DNA of 64,000 nt from Candidatus Phaeomarinobacter ectocarpi. Its GTDB lineage: Bacteria; Pseudomonadota; Alphaproteobacteria; CGMCC-115125. Shown here in pieces: positions 55,362-63,490 of this stretch. The translations under genes were made by a program, and so were the position numbers. Below the pieces are notes generated by a model. The model did not search any database and was not told the DNA's origin. It worked only from the letters and a program-made list of their open reading frames with translations. How positions within the stretch are numbered: position 1 is the first letter of the stretch; every line of letters starts with the position of its first letter. The stretch spans positions 2,764,721-2,828,720 of the forward strand of contig NZ_HG966617.1 in the NCBI RefSeq assembly GCF_000689395.1, written 5' to 3'.

Positions 55362-56834
55362 TTATGGCTGCTGGGCATTCAAGGCGGGGGTCACTTTAAG
55401 CCGCTCGGCAATATGTTCAGCCACCAGCTTGTTGCCGGCATTGGACATGTGCCCAAAAATCCGGTTCTCGTCATGCATCACGAACAGGCCACGATAGGCA
55501 TCCATGTCGCGCAGGCCGATATCCTTTTGCGGCTGCCACATATCCAGGGTCTCGATGCCGGCCGCCTCGGCGCATTCAATCACCTCAACCGCATGGGGCT
55601 GGCGTTCGACGATATCAATCGCGGCGCGCCCGCCGAACTGCATCACGAACAGCAGGCGCACATTCGCAGCATCCAGGTCATCCTGAAGCTTTTCCAGAAG
55701 CTTGCAGCTGACCGCGACCGGGTCATTGTCCGCGGCCACATAGCTGGTCTGGGACCGGGCCCAATGAGTGCCAAGATCAATACGTTCCGAAACGAAGGTC
55801 ACCAGATAGGAATACCCGAGCACGCTGAGCCCGCCGACTTCCTCAGCCTTGCCCGTGAACAGCGGCACAGGATCATAGTGCCGCACCAGTTCACCATTCT
55901 CGACTGTGAACCACGGCTTGTTTGACCCCGCATACGTCCGGTAGCCACTCCGCAGGATGTCATCCTGAAAAAACGACACCACAACGGTCTTAGGCTCAAC
56001 AACTGGCAGCAGATCATAGACGCGGCGGACGATCTGGTCGGTGGCCCAGCCACCAACACCACCATTCACCACGGGTGTCCCCAGCAACTGCTCAAGCTGT
56101 GCCGGCCAAGTGTACTTGTTGCCCACTTCCGAGCCTGCCGTGAACGAATCGCCGGACGCCAGAATGCCGCCTTTCGGCAAGGGCTTGATCTCAAAGTCGT
56201 TCATGCGCACGCCATGCGCACCGGTCGTAAGCGACACGCCTTCGGGCTCGTCGGGTTTGCCCGGCATATTGGGAGCAAGCACCCACCCCACATCAGGATG
56301 GTAGACATTGGCCGTTTGGGTCCGCAGCAAGGCATGCCGCTCGGCAGTGATATTCCGCAACGGCCAGAAATCAACGCCGTCCATCACCCGGACTGCGGCT
56401 TCCAGGATCACCAGCCCGACAAGAACCGATGCCAGAACCAGCCCGGAATTGCCAAGGATCGTCCTGAAGGCCACCCACCTGCTGGACTCTTTGTCGGGCT
56501 TACCGACATACGCGATGACGAACAACACACACGCGACCACGACCAATCCGGCCATCAACAAGACAGTGGTGGTGCGTGACCAGCCAAAGGCGAGGAACAG
56601 ATAAAAAGCTTCCGTCAGCCCAAGACCCAGCGGCTCCGCAAATATTGCCGAAAGTGTGAGGAGGACAGCAAGGACGACAAGCGCCACCGAGGCAATGGCA
56701 AGTCCGGGAAGTTGCCACCCAATGGCGTGCCAGAGGGTCAAAACCCGCGCGCGCGCACGTTCAAACGCTTCAGCAATCGTCTCCACCGGTGTCCCCCGAC
56801 CCCAAATAGCTGATTTTATTGACCCAACCGCCAT
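55362..56834 (-). CDS. Membrane-bound SGNH/GDSL hydrolase
   Basis: 490 residues, start uncertain (GTG 56786 also fits). Three hydrophobic helices lie within about residues 40-145 (LAIASVALVVLAVLLTLSAI, VLLMAGLVVVACVLFVIAYV and LVLASVLVGLVILE). The rest is an SGNH fold: LASGDSFTAGSEV has the Ser block, NGGVGGW the Gly block, and the end HMSNAGNKLVAEHI the His with GNK. Resembles acyl- or acetyl-esterases and transferases that modify exopolysaccharide. It heads the minus-strand operon, divergent from the isomerase gene by 74 bases. Confidence 0.85.
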   Translation of the reverse strand: MAVGSIKSAIWGRGTPVETIAEAFERARARVLTLWHAIGWQLPGLAIASVALVVLAVLLTLSAIFAEPLGLGLTEAFYLFLAFGWSRTTTVLLMAGLVVVACVLFVIAYVGKPDKESSRWVAFRTILGNSGLVLASVLVGLVILEAAVRVMDGVDFWPLRNITAERHALLRTQTANVYHPDVGWVLAPNMPGKPDEPEGVSLTTGAHGVRMNDFEIKPLPKGGILASGDSFTAGSEVGNKYTWPAQLEQLLGTPVVNGGVGGWATDQIVRRVYDLLPVVEPKTVVVSFFQDDILRSGYRTYAGSNKPWFTVENGELVRHYDPVPLFTGKAEEVGGLSVLGYSYLVTFVSERIDLGTHWARSQTSYVAADNDPVAVSCKLLEKLQDDLDAANVRLLFVMQFGGRAAIDIVERQPHAVEVIECAEAAGIETLDMWQPQKDIGLRDMDAYRGLFVMHDENRIFGHMSNAGNKLVAEHIAERLKVTPALNAQQP

Positions 56835-56908
56835 TGCTGCATTGCATTGCCGCCATGTGCCGGGTACATGAGCGGGTCTTACGAAATGGAGAGCAGAGGC
56901 GCAAGCAA

Positions 56909-57493
56909 ATGAGCCACGCAGAGAACTTTTTTAAGCTGGCCGCAGACATCGCTCTGGGCCTTCCGGCAGCAGACGTTGATCGCATGGCGCAAGAGCTTGC
57001 AGACCTGCGTGAACGCGGCGGCCGCCTCTTTATTCTCGGTGTCGGCGGCAGCGCAGGCAATTGCAGCCATGCCGTCAATGACTTCCGCAAGCTCTGCAAT
57101 GTCGAGGCCTATGCGCCGGTCGACAATGTGTCCGAGCTTACAGCCCGCGCCAATGATGAAGGCTGGGATACGATCTTTGATGCCTGGATGAAAGTCAGTC
57201 GCGCCAATGAGAAAGACGCGATTCTGGTTTTCTCAGTCGGCGGCGGCAACAAAGAGAAGAACATCAGCCCGAACATCGTCAAAGCTGTAGATCTCGCCAA
57301 GGAATTGGGCATGAAGATCTTTGGCGTGGTTGGCAAGGACACAGGCCACACCGCCAAGCACGGCGATATCGTAGTTGTGGTTCCCAACCCTGACCCTGAT
57401 CTGGTCACCCCGCACTCAGAAGCTTTCCAGGCCGTGGTCTGGCATTGCCTCGTGTCGCACCCGGCTTTGCAGGTCAAATCAACCAAGTGGTAG
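56909..57493 (+). CDS. SIS-domain phosphoheptose isomerase-like (GmhA-like)
   Basis: 194 residues from ATG 56909; an open frame upstream lies over the divergent gene. GmhA makes D-glycero-D-manno-heptose 7-phosphate from sedoheptulose 7-phosphate. LFILGVGGSAGNCSHAVNDFRKL aligns with the E. coli GGSHCDAMHFAEE region (here in parts): the metal His is kept and the Glu four residues on is Asp here. SEAFQAVVWHCL keeps the Gln and His of the second site. Neighbours encode a GmhB-like phosphatase and an HldE-like enzyme, which supports a heptose role. The substrate may differ. Confidence 0.85.
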   Translation: MSHAENFFKLAADIALGLPAADVDRMAQELADLRERGGRLFILGVGGSAGNCSHAVNDFRKLCNVEAYAPVDNVSELTARANDEGWDTIFDAWMKVSRANEKDAILVFSVGGGNKEKNISPNIVKAVDLAKELGMKIFGVVGKDTGHTAKHGDIVVVVPNPDPDLVTPHSEAFQAVVWHCLVSHPALQVKSTKW

Positions 57494-58047
57494 CAGGACC
57501 AGCCGGTTCTGAGCTCAGGCGGGCCGTTTTCCTCGATCGGGACGGCATTATCAACGAGTCCGTTGTCCGCAATGGCAAACCCTATCCGCCCGCCACGCTT
57601 GAGGATGTCGTCATCCTGCCTGGCGTGAAGGACGCGTTGGAGCGCCTCAAGGCAGCCGGCTACCTCACCATCATTGCAACCAACCAGCCAGATGTGACCA
57701 CAGGGAAACAGTTGCAGTCGGTTGTGGACGCCATTCATGACATGATGCGCGAAACGCTGGCGCTGGACGATATCCGCGCCTGCTTTTGCGTTGAAGGGCC
57801 TGATTGCCCATGCTACAAGCCAAAACCTGGCCTCCTGACCGAAGCGGCAAAAGACTGGAAAGTCGAATTAAAACAAAGCTTTATGGTCGGAGACAGGTGG
57901 CGTGATGTTGGCGCTGGACAGGCGGCAGGCTGCACCACCTTCTTTGTGGACTATGGCTATCATGAAGACCTCACTTTCACTCCTGACTTTACGGTTTCGG
58001 GGCTGAGCGAGGCGGCAGACATTATTATTTCCGGGCGCGCCGACTGA
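57487..58047 (+). CDS. HAD phosphatase, GmhB-like (heptose bisphosphate phosphatase)
   Basis: 186 residues from GTG 57487, which overlaps the isomerase stop by seven bases. FLDRDGIINE has the nucleophile Asp17 and general acid Asp19; IATNQPDVTTGK is motif II; PKPGLLTEAAK (Lys) and FMVGDRWRDV (Asp) motifs III/IV. The Cys loop CFCVEGPDCPCYKP matches the zinc loop of GmhB with Cys in place of the usual His. It would remove the C7 phosphate from heptose 1,7-bisphosphate. Related histidinol phosphatases share the fold. Confidence 0.9.
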   Translation: MVAGPAGSELRRAVFLDRDGIINESVVRNGKPYPPATLEDVVILPGVKDALERLKAAGYLTIIATNQPDVTTGKQLQSVVDAIHDMMRETLALDDIRACFCVEGPDCPCYKPKPGLLTEAAKDWKVELKQSFMVGDRWRDVGAGQAAGCTTFFVDYGYHEDLTFTPDFTVSGLSEAADIIISGRAD

Positions 58048-58104
58048 ATTTCAGCTATCGCACCGTTGAAACTTGAAATTGTGCTTATTGGGGGGATGTA
58101 CCAG

Positions 58105-58845
58105 ATGCGCAAAGTTGAAGACCTGAAGGTCAAGATTTTCGCCGACGGCGCCGATATCGATGCGATGCTCAAGCTCGCAGAAAATCCGCTGGTTAAAGGC
58201 TTCACCACCAACCCGACGCTGATGCGCAAGGCTGGCGTTGAGGATTATGCGGGTTTTGCCCACAAGGTGATTGCGGCCATCCCGAACCACCCTCTTTCGT
58301 TTGAGGTCTTCGCTGACGATATTGTCGAGATGGAAGCACAGGCGCTGGAAATTGCCTCATGGGGCAAGAACGTCAACGTCAAGATCCCTGTGACCAACAC
58401 CAAGGGCGAGTCGACGGTTCCTGCCATCCGCGCGATTTCAGCCAAAGGCGTGCAGGCGAATGTGACTGCTGTCTTTACCCTGGACCAGGTGCGCGAGATC
58501 ACAGACGCACTGGACGCCGACACCCCCGCCATCATTTCAGTCTTCGCCGGCCGCATTGCTGACACGGGCATCGACCCTGTGCCCGTCATGGCCGAAGCTG
58601 CCAAGATCATGAAGTCAAAGCCCAAAGCTGAACTTCTGTGGGCAAGCCCGCGCGAACTCCTGAACATCTATCACGCTGAAGACTCAGGCAGCCATATCAT
58701 CACCGTGGCGCACGATATTCTCGGCAAGCTTGGCCTCATCGGCAAAGACCTGGACGAGTACTCGCTGGAAACAGTGGACATGTTCTACAAGGACGCCACT
58801 GCGGTTGGGTACACGATCAATACAAGTTCCAAGGCTGCGGAGTAA
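58105..58845 (+). CDS. Transaldolase family protein
   Basis: 246 residues from ATG 58105, with a GGGGGG ribosome site nine bases upstream. KIFADGADIDAML is near the start; TTNPTLMRKAGV and VNVKIPVTNTKGES, the latter with the Schiff-base Lys, are the class I signature; AIISVFAGRIADTG and ELLWASPRELLNIY follow. It moves a dihydroxyacetone unit and can make or use sedoheptulose 7-phosphate. Its position between heptose genes and opposite a transketolase pair suggests dedicated precursor supply. Similar lone transaldolases exist elsewhere in sugar loci. Confidence 0.9.
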   Translation: MRKVEDLKVKIFADGADIDAMLKLAENPLVKGFTTNPTLMRKAGVEDYAGFAHKVIAAIPNHPLSFEVFADDIVEMEAQALEIASWGKNVNVKIPVTNTKGESTVPAIRAISAKGVQANVTAVFTLDQVREITDALDADTPAIISVFAGRIADTGIDPVPVMAEAAKIMKSKPKAELLWASPRELLNIYHAEDSGSHIITVAHDILGKLGLIGKDLDEYSLETVDMFYKDATAVGYTINTSSKAAE

Positions 58846-58935
58846 CAAGCAGCCCGGCCGCACTGCTTAACAAATGACAGAGCGCGCCTGCACTCATCCT
58901 TCTACAAACGACTTGACGAAAGAACGGGGACTATT

Positions 58936-59940
58936 GTGTTCAAGAATGTGCTTGTGACCGGCGGTGCCGGCTATGTGGGAAGCCTGCTGGTACCGCAGCT
59001 TCTGGACGAGGGCTACAACGTGACTGTCTACGACATCATGTTTTTCGGCGACGATTTCCTGCCCAAGGACAACCCCAATCTGAAGATCGTCAAAGGCGAC
59101 ATTCGCGAGACGGACAAGCTGGCAGAAGCCTTCAAGGGCATTGATGCGGTCATCAGCCTCGCCTGCATCTCCAACGACGCAAGCTTCGAGCTTGACCCCA
59201 ACCTCTCCACCTCCATCAACATGGATGCCTTCGAGCCAATGGTCGTCGCGGCCAAGAAGGCCGGCGTCAAGCGCTTCGTCTACGCCTCATCTTCTTCCGT
59301 ATACGGCATTTCAGATTCACCCAACGTGACCGAAGACCACCCGCTCGTCCCGCTGACCCAGTACAACGAGTACAAGGGCAAGTGCGAGCCGCTGCTGTTC
59401 AAGCATCAGGACGACGACTTCGTATGCGTGACCATCCGCCCGGCCACGCTGTGCGGCTACGCACCACGCCAGCGCCTGGACCTGTCTGTGAACATCCTGA
59501 CCAACCACGCGGTGAACAACGGCAAGATCACGGTGTTCGGCGGCACTCAGAAGCGCCCGAACCTGCATGTGGCAGACATGTGCGACCTCTACTCGCACCT
59601 GCTGAAGGAAGAAGACGCCAAGATCGCCGGCGAAGTCTTCAATGCAGGCTTCCAGAACATGTCCATCATGGAAATTGCTGAGCTGGCCCAGAAGGTCGTT
59701 CAGGAACTCTTCCCTGAAAAGGGCGAGATCGAAATCGTCACAACACCAACGGACGACAATCGCTCCTACCATGTGAACTCTGACAAGATCCGCAAGCAGC
59801 TGGGCTTTGAGCCAAAGCGCAATGTGGAAATCGCGATCCGCGATCTTTGCCAGGCGTTCAAGGACAACAAGCTGCCAGACAGCATGACCGATGACTTCTA
59901 CTTCAATGTGAAGCGTCTGAAAGCCATGGAAGCCGCATGA
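58936..59940 (+). CDS. NAD-dependent sugar epimerase/dehydratase
   Basis: 334 residues from GTG 58936. VLVTGGAGYVGSLLVPQLLD binds NAD; SSSSVYGISDSPNVTE and YNEYKGKCE hold the active Ser and Tyr/Lys. RPATLCGYAPRQRLDLSVNI and GGTQKRPNLHVADMC are shared by a group found in heptose and dideoxysugar clusters. The product could act at C3, C4 or C5 of the nucleotide sugar. Overlaps the next epimerase gene by four bases (ATGA). Confidence 0.9.
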   Translation: MFKNVLVTGGAGYVGSLLVPQLLDEGYNVTVYDIMFFGDDFLPKDNPNLKIVKGDIRETDKLAEAFKGIDAVISLACISNDASFELDPNLSTSINMDAFEPMVVAAKKAGVKRFVYASSSSVYGISDSPNVTEDHPLVPLTQYNEYKGKCEPLLFKHQDDDFVCVTIRPATLCGYAPRQRLDLSVNILTNHAVNNGKITVFGGTQKRPNLHVADMCDLYSHLLKEEDAKIAGEVFNAGFQNMSIMEIAELAQKVVQELFPEKGEIEIVTTPTDDNRSYHVNSDKIRKQLGFEPKRNVEIAIRDLCQAFKDNKLPDSMTDDFYFNVKRLKAMEAA

Positions 59941-60953
59941 GTAAGAAGCCTGTCGCTGTTGTAACCGGTGGAGCGGGCTTCATCGGAAGCCACATGGTCG
60001 ATCTGCTCGTTGACGAGGGCTTCGAAGTCCGCGTCATCGACAGCCTGATCGGCGGTCGCGAAGCCAATATCGAACATCACGCCAAAAATGACGTGACCGC
60101 TGAATGGCGCGACATCCGTTCGCTTCAGCCCGGCGACAAGCTTTTCTCGAACGTGGACTACGTCTTCCACTTTGCCGGCATTGGCGACATCGTACCGTCA
60201 ATCGAGCAGCCACTTGAATACATGTCCGCAAACGTTCAAGGCACGGTTCACGTGCTTGAAGCTGCGCGTGCAGCGGGCACACTGAAGAAGCTGGTCTATG
60301 CCTCTTCATCCTCCTGCTACGGCATGGCGCAGACGCCGACCCGCGAAGACCATCCCATCGAGCCGAAATACCCCTACGCCCTGTCGAAGTATCAAGGTGA
60401 ACAGGCGGTGTTCCACTGGCACGAGGTCTACGGCCTGCCCGTCAACGCGGTGCGTATATTCAATGCCTACGGCACCCGCTCGCGCACGTCCGGTGCCTAT
60501 GGCGCTGTGTTCGGCGTGTTCCTGCGTCAGAAGCTGGCCAACACCCCCTATACGGTCGTTGGAGACGGCACCCAGAGCCGCGACTTTGTCTATGCGAGCG
60601 ACGTTGCCAATGCGTTTTACCTCGCCGGTATCTCAGACACTGTGGGCCAAGCCTACAATATGGGCGCTGGCAACCCGCAGTCCGTGAACAAGCTCGTTGA
60701 GCTGCTGGGCGGCGAAGTCACATACATTCCAAAACGTCCCGGCGAACCGGATTGCACCTTCGCGGACATCACCAAGATCACGAAGGAACTAGGGTGGAAG
60801 CCCAAGGTGTCCTTTGAAGAAGGCGTTCAGCGCATCGTCCAGAACATCGGCTATTGGGCGGAAGCTCCCCTGTGGGACCCGGACTCGATTGCCAAGGCCA
60901 CAAAGACCTGGTTCGAGATGCTGTCGCCTGAAGAAGAGTCAAAGAAGAGCTAG
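59937..60953 (+). CDS. NAD-dependent epimerase, UDP-glucose 4-epimerase-like
   Basis: 338 residues. VVTGGAGFIGSHMVDLLVDEG binds NAD; SSSSCYGMAQTPTRED and YALSKYQGE hold Ser and Tyr/Lys. AYGTRSRTSGAYGAVFGVF and DGTQSRDFVYASDVANAF are typical of WbpP/GalE-type enzymes. The second epimerase in tandem with that at 58936, coupled by ATGA; the two are different enough to act at different steps. The stop is seven bases before the HldE-like gene. Confidence 0.9.
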   Translation: MSKKPVAVVTGGAGFIGSHMVDLLVDEGFEVRVIDSLIGGREANIEHHAKNDVTAEWRDIRSLQPGDKLFSNVDYVFHFAGIGDIVPSIEQPLEYMSANVQGTVHVLEAARAAGTLKKLVYASSSSCYGMAQTPTREDHPIEPKYPYALSKYQGEQAVFHWHEVYGLPVNAVRIFNAYGTRSRTSGAYGAVFGVFLRQKLANTPYTVVGDGTQSRDFVYASDVANAFYLAGISDTVGQAYNMGAGNPQSVNKLVELLGGEVTYIPKRPGEPDCTFADITKITKELGWKPKVSFEEGVQRIVQNIGYWAEAPLWDPDSIAKATKTWFEMLSPEEESKKS

Positions 60954-60960
60954 CCCGGAC

Positions 60961-62508
60961 ATGGTTGAGAATAAGTACAAAGCCAAGATCAAGACCCTAG
61001 AAGAGCTGGTCGATGCCATTGGTGCGCGCCCGCGCAAGCAGAAAGTCATCATGTGCCACGGCACCTTTGACGTCGTGCACCCTGGTCACATCCGCCATCT
61101 GATGTATGCGGGCGGCAAGGCGGACATTCTCGTTGCCAGCCTGACCGCAGACGAACACATCAAAAAGGCCAACTTCCGTCCTTACGTCCCTGAAGAGTTG
61201 CGCGCACTCAACCTCGCTGCCCTCGACATGGTCGACTACGTCATCATCGACAAGAACGAAGCACCGCTGGAAAATCTCAGCCGCATCCAGCCGGACTACT
61301 TTGCCAAAGGCTATGAGTACGTTTCCAGCGGCCTTCCACCGAAGACCCAGGCTGAAAAAGACATTCTCGACAGCTATGGCGGGGAGTTCATTTTCACGCC
61401 GGGCGACATCGTCTACTCGTCATCGCGCATCATTGAAGCCGCGCCACCCAAGATCGGCGCCGACAAGCTTCTGTCCTTGATGGAAGCCGAAGGCATCACC
61501 TTCGATGACCTGCGCAATACGCTCTCCAAAATGAAGGGCGTAAAGGCGCATGTGGTGGGCGACACCATCGTCGACACCTACACCTACACGGCCATGATCG
61601 GCGGCCAGACCAAAACACCAACAATCTCGGTTCGGTATGAAGGCCAGGATGATTATGTTGGCGGCGCCGGGATTGTGGCCAAGCACCTCAACGCCGCAGG
61701 CGCAGACGTGACCTTCTCAACCGTGCTGGGCGACGACAAGTGGCGCAGCTTTGTGATTGATGACCTGCGCACCGCAGGCGTGCACATGCGCGAAGTCATT
61801 GATGAGACGCGCCCGACAACCAACAAGAACGCCATCGTCTGTGCAGACTACCGTATGCTGAAGGTCGACACTCTCGACAATCGTACAATTTCAGAGGCCA
61901 TCGTCGAGAAACTGGTGGATGCCATCAAGACAGTCGAAAGCGACTGCGTCGTTTTCTCCGACTTCCGCCACGGCATTTTCAATAAGGCGACAATCCCAAC
62001 ACTCAGCGCCGCCATTCCCGACGGCATGTTCAAGGTTGCCGACAGCCAGGTCGCGAGCCGCTGGGGTGACATTTGTGAGTTCCAAGGCTTTGACCTGATC
62101 ACGCCAAATGAGCGCGAAGCACGCTTCTCGCTGTCAGACCAGGACAGTGTTGTCCGCCCTCTGGCTCAGAAGCTGTATGAAGAATCCAAGGCCAAGAACC
62201 TGATCCTCAAACTTGGACCGCGCGGCCTGATTGCCTATCGCCCAACCGAAGACAGGGAAGACGTTCGGTCGTTCTTTGCTGTCGACACGTTCGCCGACGA
62301 CGTGAAGGATGCCGTTGGCGCCGGCGACGCGCTGCTGTCCTACGCAACCCTGGCCCACGTAGCTGGTGGGTGCGAGGTGTGCGCAGCCGTGCTGGGCGCA
62401 ATGGCAGCCGCTGTTGAATGTGAGCACGACGGCAACATCCCGGTGACGCCGGAGCACGTGCTCGAAAAAATCAACAAGAGCGAACAACACGCCACATATC
62501 AAGGTTAG
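60961..62508 (+). CDS. Bifunctional HldE-like enzyme with reversed domain order (nucleotidyltransferase then PfkB kinase)
   Basis: 515 residues from ATG 60961. Residues 20-165 are a cytidylyltransferase-like domain with HGTFDVVHPGH (33-43) and YSSSRII as the second site. Residues about 195-500 are a PfkB/ribokinase domain: YVGGAGIVAKHLNAAGADV, TTNKNAIVCADYRMLKVD, LITPNEREARFS and VGAGD (Asp456 catalytic). E. coli HldE has the kinase first and the nucleotidyltransferase last. It should phosphorylate heptose 7-phosphate at C1 and later add a nucleotide; base specificity is unknown. Neighbours supply the isomerase and the phosphatase. Confidence 0.92.
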   Translation: MVENKYKAKIKTLEELVDAIGARPRKQKVIMCHGTFDVVHPGHIRHLMYAGGKADILVASLTADEHIKKANFRPYVPEELRALNLAALDMVDYVIIDKNEAPLENLSRIQPDYFAKGYEYVSSGLPPKTQAEKDILDSYGGEFIFTPGDIVYSSSRIIEAAPPKIGADKLLSLMEAEGITFDDLRNTLSKMKGVKAHVVGDTIVDTYTYTAMIGGQTKTPTISVRYEGQDDYVGGAGIVAKHLNAAGADVTFSTVLGDDKWRSFVIDDLRTAGVHMREVIDETRPTTNKNAIVCADYRMLKVDTLDNRTISEAIVEKLVDAIKTVESDCVVFSDFRHGIFNKATIPTLSAAIPDGMFKVADSQVASRWGDICEFQGFDLITPNEREARFSLSDQDSVVRPLAQKLYEESKAKNLILKLGPRGLIAYRPTEDREDVRSFFAVDTFADDVKDAVGAGDALLSYATLAHVAGGCEVCAAVLGAMAAAVECEHDGNIPVTPEHVLEKINKSEQHATYQG

Positions 62509-62557
62509 TACGGCGACCACCACAATCCGTGTGGCCGTTCACGAGGAGTAAGCAGGC

Positions 62558-63490
62558 ATGAAAGTGATCGTCGTCGGGCTTGGTGTTCAGGGCCATAAGC
62601 GCCGCCACCATGCAGGGGACGATTTCGTCGCCACGGTTGATCCTGTTAATCCGGATGCGGACTACAAGACTATTCAGGACGTGCCCTTGGGCGACTATGA
62701 CGCAGCCCTGTGCTGTGTGCCGGACGCACCCAAGATCGACCTGCTGACTTACCTGTTTGAAAACGGCAAGCACGCCCTCGTCGAAAAGCCGCTCTTTGCA
62801 GCCGACGACGCTGACCTCCTGAAACTGGAGGCACTGGCACAAAAGAACAATGTTGTTGCCTACACTGCCTATAACCACCGCTTTGAGCCGCACTACGTGG
62901 CGATGCATGACCTGATTGCCTCCGGCAAGCTGGGGCGCATCTATCATTGCCGCATGTTCTACGGCAACGGCACGGCGCGCCTCGTGCGCGACAGTGCATG
63001 GCGCGACAAGGGCTCAGGCGTGTTGCCGGATCTTGGATCGCACCTGCTCGACACAGCCTCGTTCTGGTTTGGCGATCTGGGCGACGACTTCAATATCGTC
63101 TCCTCCAGCAACTACGAAAACAAGGCACCCGACCATGTGGTGTTTGCGTCAGGCGAAACCCGTCCGAAGCTCGAAATGGAAATGACGCTGCTCATGTGGC
63201 GCAACCATTTCACGTGCGACATCTTTGCGGAAAACGGCACCGCCCACATTACGTCCCTGTGCAAATGGGGCCCGTCCACCTTCACCACCCGTATGCGCGT
63301 TCTGCCCTCGGGCCGTCCGCCAGAGGAAAGCAAAACGCTGGTGCAGGAAGACCCCACATGGGCTGCTGAGTACGCCCACTTCAAAGGTCTGGTGACCTCT
63401 GGTGCCAAGACCAGTCTTGCAAACGACATTTGGCTGAACCGGCTGCTCGGCAAACTGAGCGCGGAAGCCCTTGAGAAAGTGAGCCGATGA
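62558..63490 (+). CDS. Gfo/Idh/MocA family oxidoreductase
   Basis: 310 residues. VIVVGLGVQGHKRRHHA binds NAD(P). HALVEKPLFA is the EKP motif with the catalytic Lys, and LPDLGSHLLDTASFWFGD carries the GSH..D residues of the second domain. Resembles WbpB/WlbA-like enzymes that oxidise nucleotide sugars at C3, which would fit the DegT aminotransferase, or a reductase acting on the heptose. Its stop overlaps the next start by four bases (ATGA). Confidence 0.9.
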   Translation: MKVIVVGLGVQGHKRRHHAGDDFVATVDPVNPDADYKTIQDVPLGDYDAALCCVPDAPKIDLLTYLFENGKHALVEKPLFAADDADLLKLEALAQKNNVVAYTAYNHRFEPHYVAMHDLIASGKLGRIYHCRMFYGNGTARLVRDSAWRDKGSGVLPDLGSHLLDTASFWFGDLGDDFNIVSSSNYENKAPDHVVFASGETRPKLEMEMTLLMWRNHFTCDIFAENGTAHITSLCKWGPSTFTTRMRVLPSGRPPEESKTLVQEDPTWAAEYAHFKGLVTSGAKTSLANDIWLNRLLGKLSAEALEKVSR

